This document shows, one piece after another, positions 46,455 to 55,758 of a stretch of 64,000 nt of DNA (position 1 is its first letter; every line of letters starts with the position of its first letter). The stretch is taken from assembly GCA_963783045.1 (NCBI GenBank), contig CAWAMD010000005.1, positions 62,001-126,000 of the forward strand. Direction: 5' to 3'. The DNA comes from CAWAMD01 sp963783045 (GTDB lineage: Bacteria; Actinomycetota; Nitriliruptoria; Nitriliruptorales; Nitriliruptoraceae). The notes under the pieces are model-generated. The model saw only the letters and a program-made list of their open reading frames with translations. It made no database searches and was not told the DNA's origin. The position numbers and the translations under genes were made by a program.

Positions 46455-47888
46455 GTGCCGGCCACTGCAGACCCGTACGGACGCGCCGCACGGGCTGTCG
46501 GCCTGGCGGTGGCCGCCATCTTGACGGGTGCGATCGGCGCTCTCTCATGGGATGATCCGCTTGTCGGGGCCGGCACCGTCGCCCTCCTGGCGGCTTCGGC
46601 GATCGTTCTGCTGTCGCGGCGAGATCCCGCCACTCTTGCCACGATCGCGATCGCACTCATGTTCGGCTTGAACCAGAAGTGGGTGCTCCCCGGGATGGGC
46701 GGCGTCGGCACTCCGGCGGTTGCCGTTGGGCTCATCGGTGGGGCGTGGTGGATGATCGGGAGGATCGCACCTGCCATCGGCTTCGACCGTGGCCATCAGC
46801 CCGTGCGTCGCGCAATCGTCGTTTTCGGCGGGCTGCTCGCTGCAAGCTACGCGACTGGCATGGCCCATCCGATCACGGACGCAGCCGTTCGCGGCGCCGA
46901 CCGGGCGCTGCTTCGAATCCTTTTCATGTGCGGTATTGCGCTCGTGCTTACGGATGGGATCGATACGCGCGATCGACTTGACGCGGTTGGACGCCGACTC
47001 GTGCTCGCAACCGGGGCGGTGTCCGTCATTGGGATCGTGCAGTTCTTCAGCTCCGTTGACCCGAGCGGCTACATGACGCTGCCAGGACTGCAACTCACAG
47101 GGGAGTATGTCGGCGTCAAGCAGCGCGCCGGCTTTCCCAGGGTGAGTGGGACGGCCCTCCATCCGATCGAGTTTGCCGTGGTGCTGTTGACCGTCCTGCC
47201 GATAGCCCTCCACTATGCGTTGGAAGGATCGGAGCGCAAGACTCGTGTTCAGGCGTGGGTCTGTGTCGGTCTGATCGCGGCTGCCGTACCGATGACCCTG
47301 AGTCGGACCGGCGTCGTGGCAGCGGGGGTTGTTGGGCTCATCATGTTCATCGGGTGGTCCTGGCGTCGGCGGCTGGTGGCTGTCCTGATCGTCACGATCA
47401 TGCTGACCATGGTCAGCGTCTCGATACATGGCTTGCATCCCCGCCGTCGTCGACCTCTTCACCCGCGCTGGCCAAGATCCGAGCATCGCGGGTCGGACGA
47501 ACGACTACGCCCGGTGTTCGAGACCATCCGGGCTCACCCCCTTCTCGGGATCGGTCTCGGGCGATTCAGTCCGCAGGACTTCTTCATTCTCGACAACGAG
47601 TACCTCGGGAAGTTGGTGGAGTCGGGCATTCTCGGGGTGCTTGCGATGACGGCTGCGTTCGGGGTCGCCTTCGTCACCGCACGCCGGATGTGGCGCAGGG
47701 GTCACGATCACGTGGCTCGGCACCTGGGGTTGTCACTCATGGCGGCCGTTGCGGTTCCGGCGGTCTCGGCAGCCCTGTTCGACATGTTCTCGTTCATGCT
47801 CGCGACCGGCGTGGCGTTCGTCGTGATCGGCCTCGTGGGCGCGGCGTACCGGGTTTCGGGATCGGACGTGCGCGTCGTCGACGCTTGA
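46455..47888 (+). CDS. O-antigen polymerase/ligase-like membrane protein (Wzy/WaaL), locally out of frame
   Basis: About 477 residues with ten or more membrane spans, from GTG 46455 (GGAG seven bases upstream). The Wzy_C hallmark is present: SRTGVVAAGVVGLIMFIGWS and ETIRAHPLLGIGLGRFSPQD with an ensuing acidic DNEYLGKLVESGILGVLAM. Between about 47436 and 47511 the displayed frame reads an Arg-rich stretch; shifting by one base there gives IPAVVDLFTRAGQDPSIAGR then TNDYAPVFETI, as in other Wzy proteins. An extra base near 47436 and a missing C near 47510 cancel, so the open frame survives but about 25 residues are wrong. It joins the exported repeat units. Confidence 0.83.
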   Translation: MPATADPYGRAARAVGLAVAAILTGAIGALSWDDPLVGAGTVALLAASAIVLLSRRDPATLATIAIALMFGLNQKWVLPGMGGVGTPAVAVGLIGGAWWMIGRIAPAIGFDRGHQPVRRAIVVFGGLLAASYATGMAHPITDAAVRGADRALLRILFMCGIALVLTDGIDTRDRLDAVGRRLVLATGAVSVIGIVQFFSSVDPSGYMTLPGLQLTGEYVGVKQRAGFPRVSGTALHPIEFAVVLLTVLPIALHYALEGSERKTRVQAWVCVGLIAAAVPMTLSRTGVVAAGVVGLIMFIGWSWRRRLVAVLIVTIMLTMVSVSIHGLHPRRRRPLHPRWPRSEHRGSDERLRPVFETIRAHPLLGIGLGRFSPQDFFILDNEYLGKLVESGILGVLAMTAAFGVAFVTARRMWRRGHDHVARHLGLSLMAAVAVPAVSAALFDMFSFMLATGVAFVVIGLVGAAYRVSGSDVRVVDA

Positions 47889-48021
47889 GACGCTCTGGGC
47901 TCGAGCGGCCCGCAATGCCAAGGTCTGCCCGGACCTGCGTCGCGTCGCGCTCCGTCCGAGGGAGGCCCGACCGATGCACTGTCGGCCCCGGCTCGATGAT
48001 GGGTACGACCCTCGCTCGGAC

Positions 48022-48834
48022 TCAGGCGCGGAGGGGGTCGCCTGGCCGTGCCACCGGGTCACTGCTCTCCTCGGGTCGCCAGGGGACCGGCATACCGAGA
48101 ATGTCCTCGGTCACCGCGATGTCGTCGCGGAGGAGACGCAACAGTCGTTCTCGGTCTCTCGGGTCGATGAGTTCCGGCTTCTGCTCGCTGCTCCGCTTGT
48201 TGAGCCGACCAACGAGTCGCTTCGCCGGCTGCGGCCAGTGCTCGGACATTCGCTGGAGGCCCGGATGGCGAAAGGAGACGTAACCGTTGTATCGTTCGCC
48301 GACCTGGTCGATGGAAACATGACGAGCGCCGAGGAAGTCGAGGATCCCGCCGAACGTCGCCTCGGGCCTGGCCAACAGGTCATCGAAGAGAATGACGTGC
48401 AGCGGAAACTCTGAGAATCTCGCCAACGACTTCCCGTACCGACTCGCTTCGACGTAGGGCGACTCAGGCCCGATGAGGTCTTCGAAAGGTCGGCGCTCCT
48501 TGCCGCGGTTCTTCATGAGAAGGTAGTGGGACCACAGTCGTTCGACGGGATCCCGCAGGCTGGCGATCAGCTTTGCCTCGGGGCATACCTGGGCGATGCG
48601 ATCTGGGGTGGCTTCGTCAGCCAGGTACTGGGGCGACGCCTCACCGACGATCGGGGCGTCTGCATCGAAGTGGCGCGCGTACCAGTCCACGCCGCGGTGG
48701 TAGTTGAGGTTGAAGTAGCGAACCTCCTTGACTTCCGGTATGGCGATGTCCGGGTGCGCACCAAGCCACCGTGCCAGGGACGTGGTCCCGCACCGCGGCG
48801 CACCGATGACGATGAAGTCAGGAAGTCGGGTCAT
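48022..48834 (-). CDS. Sulfotransferase 3 (PAPS-dependent)
   Basis: 270 residues. FIVIGAPRCGTTSLARWLGA is the PAPS loop and AKLIASLRDPVERLWSHYLL the 3'-phosphate segment. EVRYFNLNYHRGVDWYARHF parallels sulfotransferase 2, but overall the two are diverged, so they probably act on different positions. It is the last gene of the long leftward operon that starts near 55.4 kb; its ATG overlaps the stop of the upstream glycosyltransferase (ATGA). Confidence 0.87.
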   Translation of the reverse strand: MTRLPDFIVIGAPRCGTTSLARWLGAHPDIAIPEVKEVRYFNLNYHRGVDWYARHFDADAPIVGEASPQYLADEATPDRIAQVCPEAKLIASLRDPVERLWSHYLLMKNRGKERRPFEDLIGPESPYVEASRYGKSLARFSEFPLHVILFDDLLARPEATFGGILDFLGARHVSIDQVGERYNGYVSFRHPGLQRMSEHWPQPAKRLVGRLNKRSSEQKPELIDPRDRERLLRLLRDDIAVTEDILGMPVPWRPEESSDPVARPGDPLRA

Positions 48835-50090
48835 GTCGATTCCTCTCCTCTGGCAGATGGCACAGGGACCGGCGCGACGCGGTCCAGCAGCTCCCGCCAC
48901 TGACGGGCGCGAACGAGCCAGCTGTGTCGATCGGCCAGGCCATGTCTCGCTGCTACGTCCGCTGGGTCGTCGGTACGGCCGGCCGCTCGCTCGGCGGTGC
49001 GGGCGAATTCCTCGGGGGTGACGGCGACCTCGATCAGATCGGTGTCGAGCCATCGAACGGCGGCGAGGTCGGTGGACACGACACGCCGGCCCGCGGCGAG
49101 GTACTCCAACGCCTTGAGCGGGAAGCTGGCCTGGTTGAAGGTGGAATCCTCGTAGGGGATGAGCGCGACGTCCATGAGGCTCAGGTACGCGGGGAGTTGC
49201 TCGAAGCGCTTCGGACCTGTCCAGAAGACGTTGTTGCGCCTGAGGAGTCCGCGGAGGGGCTCCGCTTCCAATGAAAGCTCAGCCGGCCCGACGAGCAGGA
49301 GCGTGAGGCCCCGGTCGGCGACACTGTGGAGGTAGCGGTAGTCGATCCGTCCTGACAGGCCGCCCATGTACCCGGCGATCGGCCGGCGCAGATCGCGGCA
49401 GTCTGGTGGCGGTACGGCCGAGGTCTCGAGATACGCCGAGGGATGACACCCGTTCTGGATGACGAGTGGCGCCGGCGACCGAAAGGGCCACCTCTCGGCG
49501 ATGCCCTCCGACGACGCCACGATCGCGTCCGCCCTCCGCGCGATGGCACGAAGCTCGCGCTCGACCCTTCGAGAGGACTTGTGAAGCAGGTCTGCTGCGG
49601 ACGTGTAATCGTCCATGGCCCAGAAGATCAGCGCTTCGGAGCCCGTCACGCGGAAGAAGGGCCGCGTCAGCGTCTGGATGACCGCGCGCACGTCGGGCGC
49701 CTGGAGTGTGCGGACGGCTCGCCGTGCCGCTCGACGAGAAAGCACGTCGCCGAGCTGACGCAGGCCAAGTTGGCTCCGCCCGGGTTCGATGCGTGGCGTC
49801 ACGACCCACAGCTGCGGACCAATTCGACGGATCGGGGTGCTGCTGAGCGATCCTTCGAGACGCGGATCCTGGCGAACATGCCGTCGTGACAGAGGCGGGT
49901 CCACATAGAGGATGGGCACGAACGGTGACAGGTGTTCCGCCAGGCTCTGATCGGCCATCCGCGACCCGTCCCAGGGGACCGCTCCACGGAACACGACAAT
50001 GCTCGTGGCGGCAGCACCGATCGACGAGACACGGCTTCGCCCTGCCACCGACTCTCTTGCCGACTGAGCCTTCGGCGAAGGGCCGGTCAC
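48831..50090 (-). CDS. Glycosyltransferase (GT-B)
   Basis: 419 residues from GTG 50090, chosen because it overlaps the flippase stop (GTGA); the listed open frame runs on into the flippase through the latter's frameshift. Motifs: VVFRGAVPWDGSRMADQSLA at the N-terminus, LIFWAMDDYTSAADLLHKSS, ASSEGIAERWPF, PLVIQNGCHP, RPIAGYMGGLSGRIDYRYLH, and LPAYLSLMDVALIPYEDSTF before KALEYLAAGRRVVSTDLAAV. It resembles the GT at 36.5-37.7 kb in plan. The sugar is unknown. Confidence 0.86.
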   Translation of the reverse strand: MTGPSPKAQSARESVAGRSRVSSIGAAATSIVVFRGAVPWDGSRMADQSLAEHLSPFVPILYVDPPLSRRHVRQDPRLEGSLSSTPIRRIGPQLWVVTPRIEPGRSQLGLRQLGDVLSRRAARRAVRTLQAPDVRAVIQTLTRPFFRVTGSEALIFWAMDDYTSAADLLHKSSRRVERELRAIARRADAIVASSEGIAERWPFRSPAPLVIQNGCHPSAYLETSAVPPPDCRDLRRPIAGYMGGLSGRIDYRYLHSVADRGLTLLLVGPAELSLEAEPLRGLLRRNNVFWTGPKRFEQLPAYLSLMDVALIPYEDSTFNQASFPLKALEYLAAGRRVVSTDLAAVRWLDTDLIEVAVTPEEFARTAERAAGRTDDPADVAARHGLADRHSWLVRARQWRELLDRVAPVPVPSARGEEST

Positions 50091-51575
50091 CTCGATACCA
50101 CGCGAGTCGGTGCCACGGCTCGGCGCTGGACAGCAGTCCGAAGGACCAGGCTCATCTCCTCGGGCGCCAGCCAGCGAATGAGCGCCAGATACACGAAGGC
50201 ACCGGTCGCCGACCGCAGAAGCGCGAGTGGCATCCCGGCCAGGAACGCGCTCGTGCTCTCGTTCACCACCCACCAGCTCGCAGCCATGGCGAGCGTGGCG
50301 CCGATAGCCGGAACAAGGGCCCTGGCATACTGCCCGACGGTGAGCGGGACGAGGCGCCCGACAACCATGATCGCCACGGGATGCATGACCGCGTCTGCGA
50401 TCGTGTAACCGACGGCGACGCCCACGATGCCCCAGCGCAAGCCGATGACGAAACCGATCACCCTGAGGACGAGAGTCGTCGCATCCACACGCAGTTCCCA
50501 GTCGGCGCGCCCGAGTGCCATGAGGACCGGACCGGCCGCGGTCTGGACTGCCTGTCGGGCTCCGGTGAACGCAAGGATCTGCAGGGGAATGACCGCCGCG
50601 AACCACTTTGGCCCGAGGCGCGAAGTTGATGAGTTGGTGGGCCTCGAGCATGGCGAGTGCCATGGCGGGAAATGACACAACCGCCACCGTTCTCGTCGCA
50701 ACGAGGAACTGGCGCCGTACCCGTTCACGGTCGTCCTGAATCTGGGAGAAGATCGGGAACGTGACCTTGTTCACTGCGCGCGTCAGCACTTGCGTGGGCA
50801 TGACGTGTATTCGGTACGCCATGGTGTACAGCGACAGTGGAGCGGCTCCGAGATAGCGTCCGATGAGGATGTTGTCCAGCTGCCGGCCGAAGTAGCCGAC
50901 GACCTTCGTCCCGAGGACGTTCGCGCTGTAGCGCCACATGGATCGCAGCGACGCTACGGAACCCCGCATGTCGACACGCCCGTTGGCGATCCACAGAATG
51001 GTGCCGTAGAGGATGTCCTGGACGAAGACCTGAACAACGACGGCCCAGTAGCTACGGGTGGCGAAGGCAACGGCCAGACCGGCGGCTCCGCCGACGGTGA
51101 GACTCAACAGGCTCGCCGTGGCCATCGCTCGGAATCGAAGCCGCCGCGTCAGAAGAGATACCGGGACGATGAAGGTGCTCTGGACGACCAGGTCGACCGC
51201 CAAGACGCGCAGAACCGCTTGCAGGTTCGGATTCCGGAAGAATCCGGCGACCCAGGGGGCGAACGCGACCGTGATCAGCGCGAGGAGAATGGCGGAACCG
51301 AGGTTCATCCAGAGCGTCGACCCTACGTCGTTCTGGTCGAGGCTCTTCTTCTGGATGAGTGCGGCGCCGAACCCCTGGTCCATCAACATCTGCGTGAGGC
51401 CGATGTATGTCGTCGCAAGGGCGATGACGCCGAAGCTCACGGGTCCGATCAGGCGCGCGACGACCACCAGCAGCAGCGTGCGCATCACCTGCTGACCAAG
51501 GAGGTCAACGACGTTCCATCGCACCCCTCGCTGCGCCTCGTGACGGATGGCGCCAGGCTGCGCCGGCCCGATCAT
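50087..51575 (-). CDS. Wzx-type polysaccharide flippase (MOP superfamily), frameshifted in this assembly
   Basis: About 495 residues and some twelve to fourteen membrane spans after repair. Start ATG 51575; it begins with GVRWNVVDLLGQQVMRTLLL and ARLIGPVSFGVIALATTYIG, then QGFGAALIQKKSLDQNDVGS, as in LPS biosynthesis proteins of the Wzx/RfbX family (PF01943/PF13440). Near 50618 the frame changes: LINFAPRAKVV becomes LINFALGPKWFAAVIPLQIL when one base is dropped. It flips the lipid-linked repeat unit outward. It is tightly packed between two glycosyltransferase genes by ATGA and GTGA overlaps. Confidence 0.86.
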
Positions 51576-52498
51576 GCGGCTTCGCCTGACCGCCAGCGTC
51601 GAGTCGCGCCACTCACGATCACCCGGGCGCCTGCGCCGGCGTCTTGCACGAGCTCCTGCCGGAGGCCAAACGCGCGATGGAGTGCCACGATGCCGGCCAG
51701 GAGACGCTCGCGAACAGTCAGAGGAGTTCGCCCGATGGCTCGGAAGAGCTCGTAGGCGAGGCGCCAGGACGGAAAGGCGACCTGGCCTGCCTTCGCAGTG
51801 TCGAACCACTCGACGCGCGCCCGAAGGTCCGGGTACGTGTACGTGGAGCGGCGTGGGTGTTCCCCGTGGAAGAAGAGGTACTCGGGCACCGCGGTCCACC
51901 GGCCACGGAGTGCCAGCTCGGCAAGAAGAACACGATCCGACGCGGTGTAAGGGCCGAGCATCGCCGTGTTCCTGAGGGTCTCGATCCGGACGACCCCGAA
52001 GACGGGCATGCAGCCCTGCAGCTCGAAGATGACGGACCGGAACCGATCGTGTGGCGCTGCCTGGGTGGCCACGATCGGCTCCACGCGGCGACGGATGACC
52101 TCACCATCGGGAGTGACGTCGACGGTTAGCGCGTGGGCCAGGGTGGCGCCGAGGTCGGCATCCAGGGCAGCGACGCACTTGCCGAGGAAGGACGGTGCGA
52201 GGCGATCGTCGTCCGAACACCACTTGAAGTAGTCCCCCCGCGCCTCATGGATGCAGAAGTTGTGGTTCCAGGCGGCACCCCGGTTGGTCTCATGGCGTAT
52301 GTAGCGGATGCGGGCGTCGCGGGCGGCCCAGCTCTCACAGACGGCCTGGGTCTGGTCCGACGAGGCGTTGTCGGAGATGATGAGCTCGAAGTCCCCATAA
52401 TCCTGCTGCAGGATGGACTCGATCGCGGCCCCAATGAGATGTCCCCCCTCGAAGACCGGGAGACCGAGCGTGACCCGAGGCGCAGGTTTCTGCGTCAT
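51572..52498 (-). CDS. Glycosyltransferase family 2
   Basis: 308 residues. The GT-A motifs are RVTLGLPVFEGGHLIGAAIE, LQQDYGDFELIISDNASSDQ, RGAAWNHNFCIHEARGDYFK and the catalytic DxD in WCSDDDRLAPSF. The C-terminal third is basic and alpha-helical. No membrane span. Start at ATG 52498 rather than 52558 because the upstream residues are not family-like. It overlaps the flippase start by ATGA. Confidence 0.87.
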   Translation of the reverse strand: MTQKPAPRVTLGLPVFEGGHLIGAAIESILQQDYGDFELIISDNASSDQTQAVCESWAARDARIRYIRHETNRGAAWNHNFCIHEARGDYFKWCSDDDRLAPSFLGKCVAALDADLGATLAHALTVDVTPDGEVIRRRVEPIVATQAAPHDRFRSVIFELQGCMPVFGVVRIETLRNTAMLGPYTASDRVLLAELALRGRWTAVPEYLFFHGEHPRRSTYTYPDLRARVEWFDTAKAGQVAFPSWRLAYELFRAIGRTPLTVRERLLAGIVALHRAFGLRQELVQDAGAGARVIVSGATRRWRSGEAA

Positions 52499-52597
52499 GA
52501 CGACTCCTGAGGGCCGATGCTGCATCGTTGAGTGGTGCTGTCCGAACCGTAAGAACACCGCAATTCCACGGCGAGTGACGAACGTCCCAGCGCGGTG

Positions 52598-53590
52598 TCA
52601 GGAGTCAGGCCTGAGGGCGAGCGCAGCTCGCTGCTCATCGAACCAGCTCACCTCGTCCGCCAGACCGTCCACGATCTCGACTGAGGGCGCCCAGTCGAGG
52701 AGCGCCCGAGCGCGGTCAACGTCATAGATCGTGGAGCGGCTGGGGCCAGGGGCGCTGGCGGTCACGAGGCTGTGACGCGCACCCGTCAGGTGCGTGACGT
52801 GGCCGGCCAGCTCCCGAACGGTATGGCCCTTCCCGGAAGCGATGTTGAATACGGTCGCCCCGCCGCCCGCGGCCCCGAGTGATCGGATCGTGGCCTGCGC
52901 GGCATCCGTGACGTGCAGGTAGTCGTTGGTGTCCTGCATCGTTGCGTGCAGAGTCATTGACGTACCGCCGAAGGCGGCGCGGATCAGGTTGGGGATGAGT
53001 CGGGGAACGGTTTCCGTGGCTCCGTACAAGGTCGTGTAGCGCAGGATCGAGAGGCTCTGACCGCTTGTCTCGATGTGCTGCCGCAGGACCTGCTCGAGCA
53101 TGAGCTTCGCGGCGGCGTACGGCGTCTTCGGCTCGGCCCTATCGACCTCGGATATCGAGTCGCCCTCCCTGCCGTACACGGAGGCCGAACTGGCGAAGCA
53201 CACCCTCTGCACCGTCGGAAGCATCGCGACCAGCCTCAACGTTCCGTTGATGTTCAGGCTTGCCTCGTGCTGGGATCGACCGAGGATGTTCTGGGTTTCG
53301 CGGGGGAAGGCGTAAGCGAGATGCACGAGGTCCGTCACCCGCAGCTCGGCCAACTCTCTCAAGGATGAACCGGGGGAGAGCACGTCCAACGGCAACAGCT
53401 CGACGCGGCCGTGCTCGAGCGCCGCTCGAAGCGCGGGTCGCATCGGCCCGGACCCCGCGGACACAGCCGTCACGTGAGCTCCTGCGGCCACCGCGAGATG
53501 GACCACGTGGGCACCGAGGAAACCGGAGGCTCCGGTCACCAGAACGTGGCGGCCCGCAAGTGGGCGGTCGTCGTCCGTGGGCGTGTGCAT
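52598..53590 (-). CDS. NAD-dependent sugar epimerase/dehydratase (extended SDR)
   Basis: 330 residues. HVLVTGASGFLGAHVVHLAV is the NAD motif, CFASSASVYGREGDS the catalytic serine region and YAAAKLMLEQ the YxxxK motif, with LRYTTLYGATETVPRLIPNL after it. DYLHVTDAAQATIRSL and FNIASGKGHTV are typical of GalE-like epimerases. It makes or modifies a nucleotide sugar for the locus. Its ATG shares one base with the stop of the gene upstream (TAATG). Confidence 0.86.
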   Translation of the reverse strand: MHTPTDDDRPLAGRHVLVTGASGFLGAHVVHLAVAAGAHVTAVSAGSGPMRPALRAALEHGRVELLPLDVLSPGSSLRELAELRVTDLVHLAYAFPRETQNILGRSQHEASLNINGTLRLVAMLPTVQRVCFASSASVYGREGDSISEVDRAEPKTPYAAAKLMLEQVLRQHIETSGQSLSILRYTTLYGATETVPRLIPNLIRAAFGGTSMTLHATMQDTNDYLHVTDAAQATIRSLGAAGGGATVFNIASGKGHTVRELAGHVTHLTGARHSLVTASAPGPSRSTIYDVDRARALLDWAPSVEIVDGLADEVSWFDEQRAALALRPDS

Positions 53591-54588
53591 TACCAGTTGC
53601 GTACGGGCTCGTGCTGGAGCCATGCTTCCAGGTCGGGTTCGGTATCGCGCAGCCAGGCGACGTAGCGGGCAAGGCCCTCTTCGATGCCAACCTCAGCCCG
53701 GTAGCCGAGCAGGCGCTCGGCCTTGGTCACGTCGGCGTAGTGCCGAAGGACGTCGCCAGGGCGGTCGTCGTCGAAGATCGGGACGAAATCATCGCGGTCG
53801 AGAAGCCGCCCGATGTGCTCGATGAGCTGGAGAAGGCTGACCTCGGCCCCCCGCGCAATATTCACGGTGCCACCGACGAGATCGTCTGACTCTGCGGCGA
53901 GGATGATTCCTCGGGCCGTGTCCTCGACCCACGTGAAATCTCGGGTTTGCTTCCCGTCGCCAAAGACGATGGGCTGCAGTCCGGCCATGCCGCGGTACAC
54001 GAAGCGAGGAATTACTTCGGCGCTGGTGCCCTCGGCGTGTTCACGGGGCCCATAGCTGTTGAATGGGCGGATGACCGATGTCTCCAAGCCGTACGTGCGG
54101 TAGTGGGCGAGAGCATAGAGCTCACCGGCTGCCTTGCTGGCGCCATAGACGGTTTCTGGCACCAGCGGATGGAGCTCGTCCATCGGGGCGTAGACGGCGC
54201 TTCCGTAGGCCTCCGATGACGAGACGTAGACGACCCGCCGGACGCCGTTGTGGATGGCGGCCTGGCAGACGTTGAGCGTGCCCGTGGCGTTGATCTCGTG
54301 GACGAGCAGGGGGCGTGCCAGGGACACCCGCAGCGACGCCACGGCGAGATGCAGGACGGCTTCAGCATCGCGCACAAGATCCATCATGGCATCGCGGTCC
54401 CGGATGTCGGCCTCGTGCAGTTGAACCGCCGCACTGCCGTCGTGCCGTTCGAGATTCGATCGGTCGCCTGTCGAGAGGTCGTCGATGACCGTCACATGAC
54501 AGCCAGCGGTAACCAGTTGGTCCACAACGTGACTACCGATGAACCCCGCTCCGCCGCTCACGACCACGTTCGTGTCGTGCAGTCTCAT
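53590..54588 (-). CDS. NAD-dependent UDP-sugar epimerase (GalE/WbpP-like SDR)
   Basis: 332 residues. NVVVSGGAGFIGSHVVDQLV is the NAD motif, VIDDLSTGDRSNLERH follows as in GalE-type enzymes, then VYVSSSEAYGSAVYAPMDE, YGASKAAGELYAL (YxxxK), RPFNSYGPREHAEGTSAEVI and RDFTWVEDTARGI. It is distinct from the adjacent SDR, so the locus has at least three SDR modules. UDP-glucose or UDP-GlcNAc derivatives are the usual substrates. Confidence 0.87.
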   Translation of the reverse strand: MRLHDTNVVVSGGAGFIGSHVVDQLVTAGCHVTVIDDLSTGDRSNLERHDGSAAVQLHEADIRDRDAMMDLVRDAEAVLHLAVASLRVSLARPLLVHEINATGTLNVCQAAIHNGVRRVVYVSSSEAYGSAVYAPMDELHPLVPETVYGASKAAGELYALAHYRTYGLETSVIRPFNSYGPREHAEGTSAEVIPRFVYRGMAGLQPIVFGDGKQTRDFTWVEDTARGIILAAESDDLVGGTVNIARGAEVSLLQLIEHIGRLLDRDDFVPIFDDDRPGDVLRHYADVTKAERLLGYRAEVGIEEGLARYVAWLRDTEPDLEAWLQHEPVRNW

Positions 54589-54607
54589 GCATGCTCCTTG
54601 GCTCTAT

Positions 54608-55417
54608 CTAGGCGGCGCCGTCGCGTCTGAGGACCGCCGGGATGGTCCGCAGTAAGATCGCCGTGTCCAGGGAGAAGGACCGCACCCGCGTGTACTCGAT
54701 GTCGAGCTCCAACATGTCGAGTGGCGAAAGACCGCCCCGCCCGCTGACCTGCCACAGGCCCGTGATCCCCGGCAGCACGCTGAAACGTTCCCAGTGCCTC
54801 GCGTCGTAGCGCTCGGCGGCGTAGGGAACGTCAGGGCGTGGTCCCACGAGGCTCATTTCGCCGCGCAGCACGTTGATCAGTTGCGGCAACTCGTCGACGC
54901 TGGTAGCCCTCAAGATGCGCCCAATTCGTGTGACACGCGCATCGGCCCGCAGCTTGAAGAAGGTGGTCGCTGCGTCCTGCTCGCCGCTCATGAGCTGTTC
55001 CACGAAGCGCTCGTGCTCCCCGGGATCAGCGTCATGCTGCATCGTGCGGAACTTCAAAATCGTGAAGGGTCTGCCCCCGTGTCCCAGGCGCGTCTGGCGA
55101 AAGAGGACGGGCCCCGGCGAGTCGAGCTTGATCGCCGCGGCGATCAGCAGCATGAAAGGAAGGGCCACCAGCAGAACGACCACCGCAACCACCACGTCGA
55201 GAGCCCGTTTCGAGAGGGGCGTGAGGTGCGCCTCCACGAGGATCGAAGGCTGGTCATCGTCGGTACGTCCAGTGAGCCGGGGGGCGGGTGCCCGGACGGA
55301 CCCGGCTGCCACCGAGCGGGCGACAGGCGGATGCGGGGGCACTGGCGGGACTCGACGATTACCGGGGAAGAAGCCAGCCGTCGAGCTGGATGGCTCACCA
55401 CTCGCTTCCGGATGCAC
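54608..55417 (-). CDS. Undecaprenyl-phosphate sugar phosphotransferase (initiating enzyme)
   Basis: 269 residues. After a Pro/Arg-rich N-terminus comes one membrane helix (ALDVVVAVVVLLVALPFMLL) and the catalytic domain PF02397: DSPGPVLFRQTRLGHGGRPF, LKFRTMQHDAD, ATSVDELPQLINVLRGEMSL, VGPRPDVPYA and ITGLWQVSGRG. It is the short, WbaP/ExoY-like form without the N-terminal multi-span part. It loads the first sugar phosphate on the lipid carrier. I chose GTG 55417 (AGGGAG six bases upstream) rather than GTG 55486, because the latter falls inside dyad site 7. It starts the long leftward operon. Confidence 0.88.
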   Translation of the reverse strand: MHPEASGEPSSSTAGFFPGNRRVPPVPPHPPVARSVAAGSVRAPAPRLTGRTDDDQPSILVEAHLTPLSKRALDVVVAVVVLLVALPFMLLIAAAIKLDSPGPVLFRQTRLGHGGRPFTILKFRTMQHDADPGEHERFVEQLMSGEQDAATTFFKLRADARVTRIGRILRATSVDELPQLINVLRGEMSLVGPRPDVPYAAERYDARHWERFSVLPGITGLWQVSGRGGLSPLDMLELDIEYTRVRSFSLDTAILLRTIPAVLRRDGAA

Positions 55418-55479
55418 TGAGCGCTCCCTGTCCACTGAGTCGGCGCCGTGAGCGTCGCTGCCGGCTCGGGGATGAAGTA

Positions 55480-55493
55480 GGGGCACATGTCCC
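55480..55493. promoter_or_regulatory. Dyad site 7: GGGGCA-CA-TGTCCC
   Basis: One mismatch from the consensus, 63 bases upstream of the chosen start of the initiating sugar transferase, the head of the eight-gene leftward operon. Confidence 0.65.
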
Positions 55494-55631
55494 CGGGGCT
55501 GGGTGCCTCGACAGGCCGGGGTCCCACGACGAGTCCGGTGCGCGGCCGTCGCCCGTCGTGGCTCGCTACTCGCGTGCTCGCTGTCGGTTTTTCCCGCTAT
55601 GCCCCGTCATCCGGGCCCGAGATGACCATCG

Positions 55632-55676
55632 CTGACTAGTCATATAGGGTCATTTATTCAATGGCTGGCCACTATT
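55632..55676 (+). promoter_or_regulatory. AT-rich upstream element, copy 1 (before beta-helix gene B)
   Basis: CTGACTAGT at 55632-55640 is followed by an AT-rich tract with ATTCAAT and TGG..CACT.TT. The same pattern lies upstream of gene C at 58102. It ends about 80 bases before the start codon. It is probably the promoter region of these paralogues; a -10/-35 pair cannot be fixed. Confidence 0.55.
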
Positions 55677-55758
55677 CGCATTGTCGCCAACACTTTCCGT
55701 AATCGAGTGCCGTAATCCAAAGGGACCGACTCCCCCGAGAGCCCGAAGGAACCGGCAC

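Larger units (their letters stand above)
55418..55758. other. Divergent intergenic region before the sugar transferase and beta-helix gene B
   Basis: This 341-bp gap carries dyad site 7 near the sugar-transferase side and an unusually AT-rich stretch (about 55630-55700) on the beta-helix side. No gene is visible; the open frames crossing it are continuations of neighbours. Confidence 0.65.

Noticed and set aside
55418..55486. An extended sugar-transferase start at GTG 55486
   Set aside because: It lies inside dyad site 7 and has no ribosome binding site; GTG 55417 has AGGGAG at good spacing.
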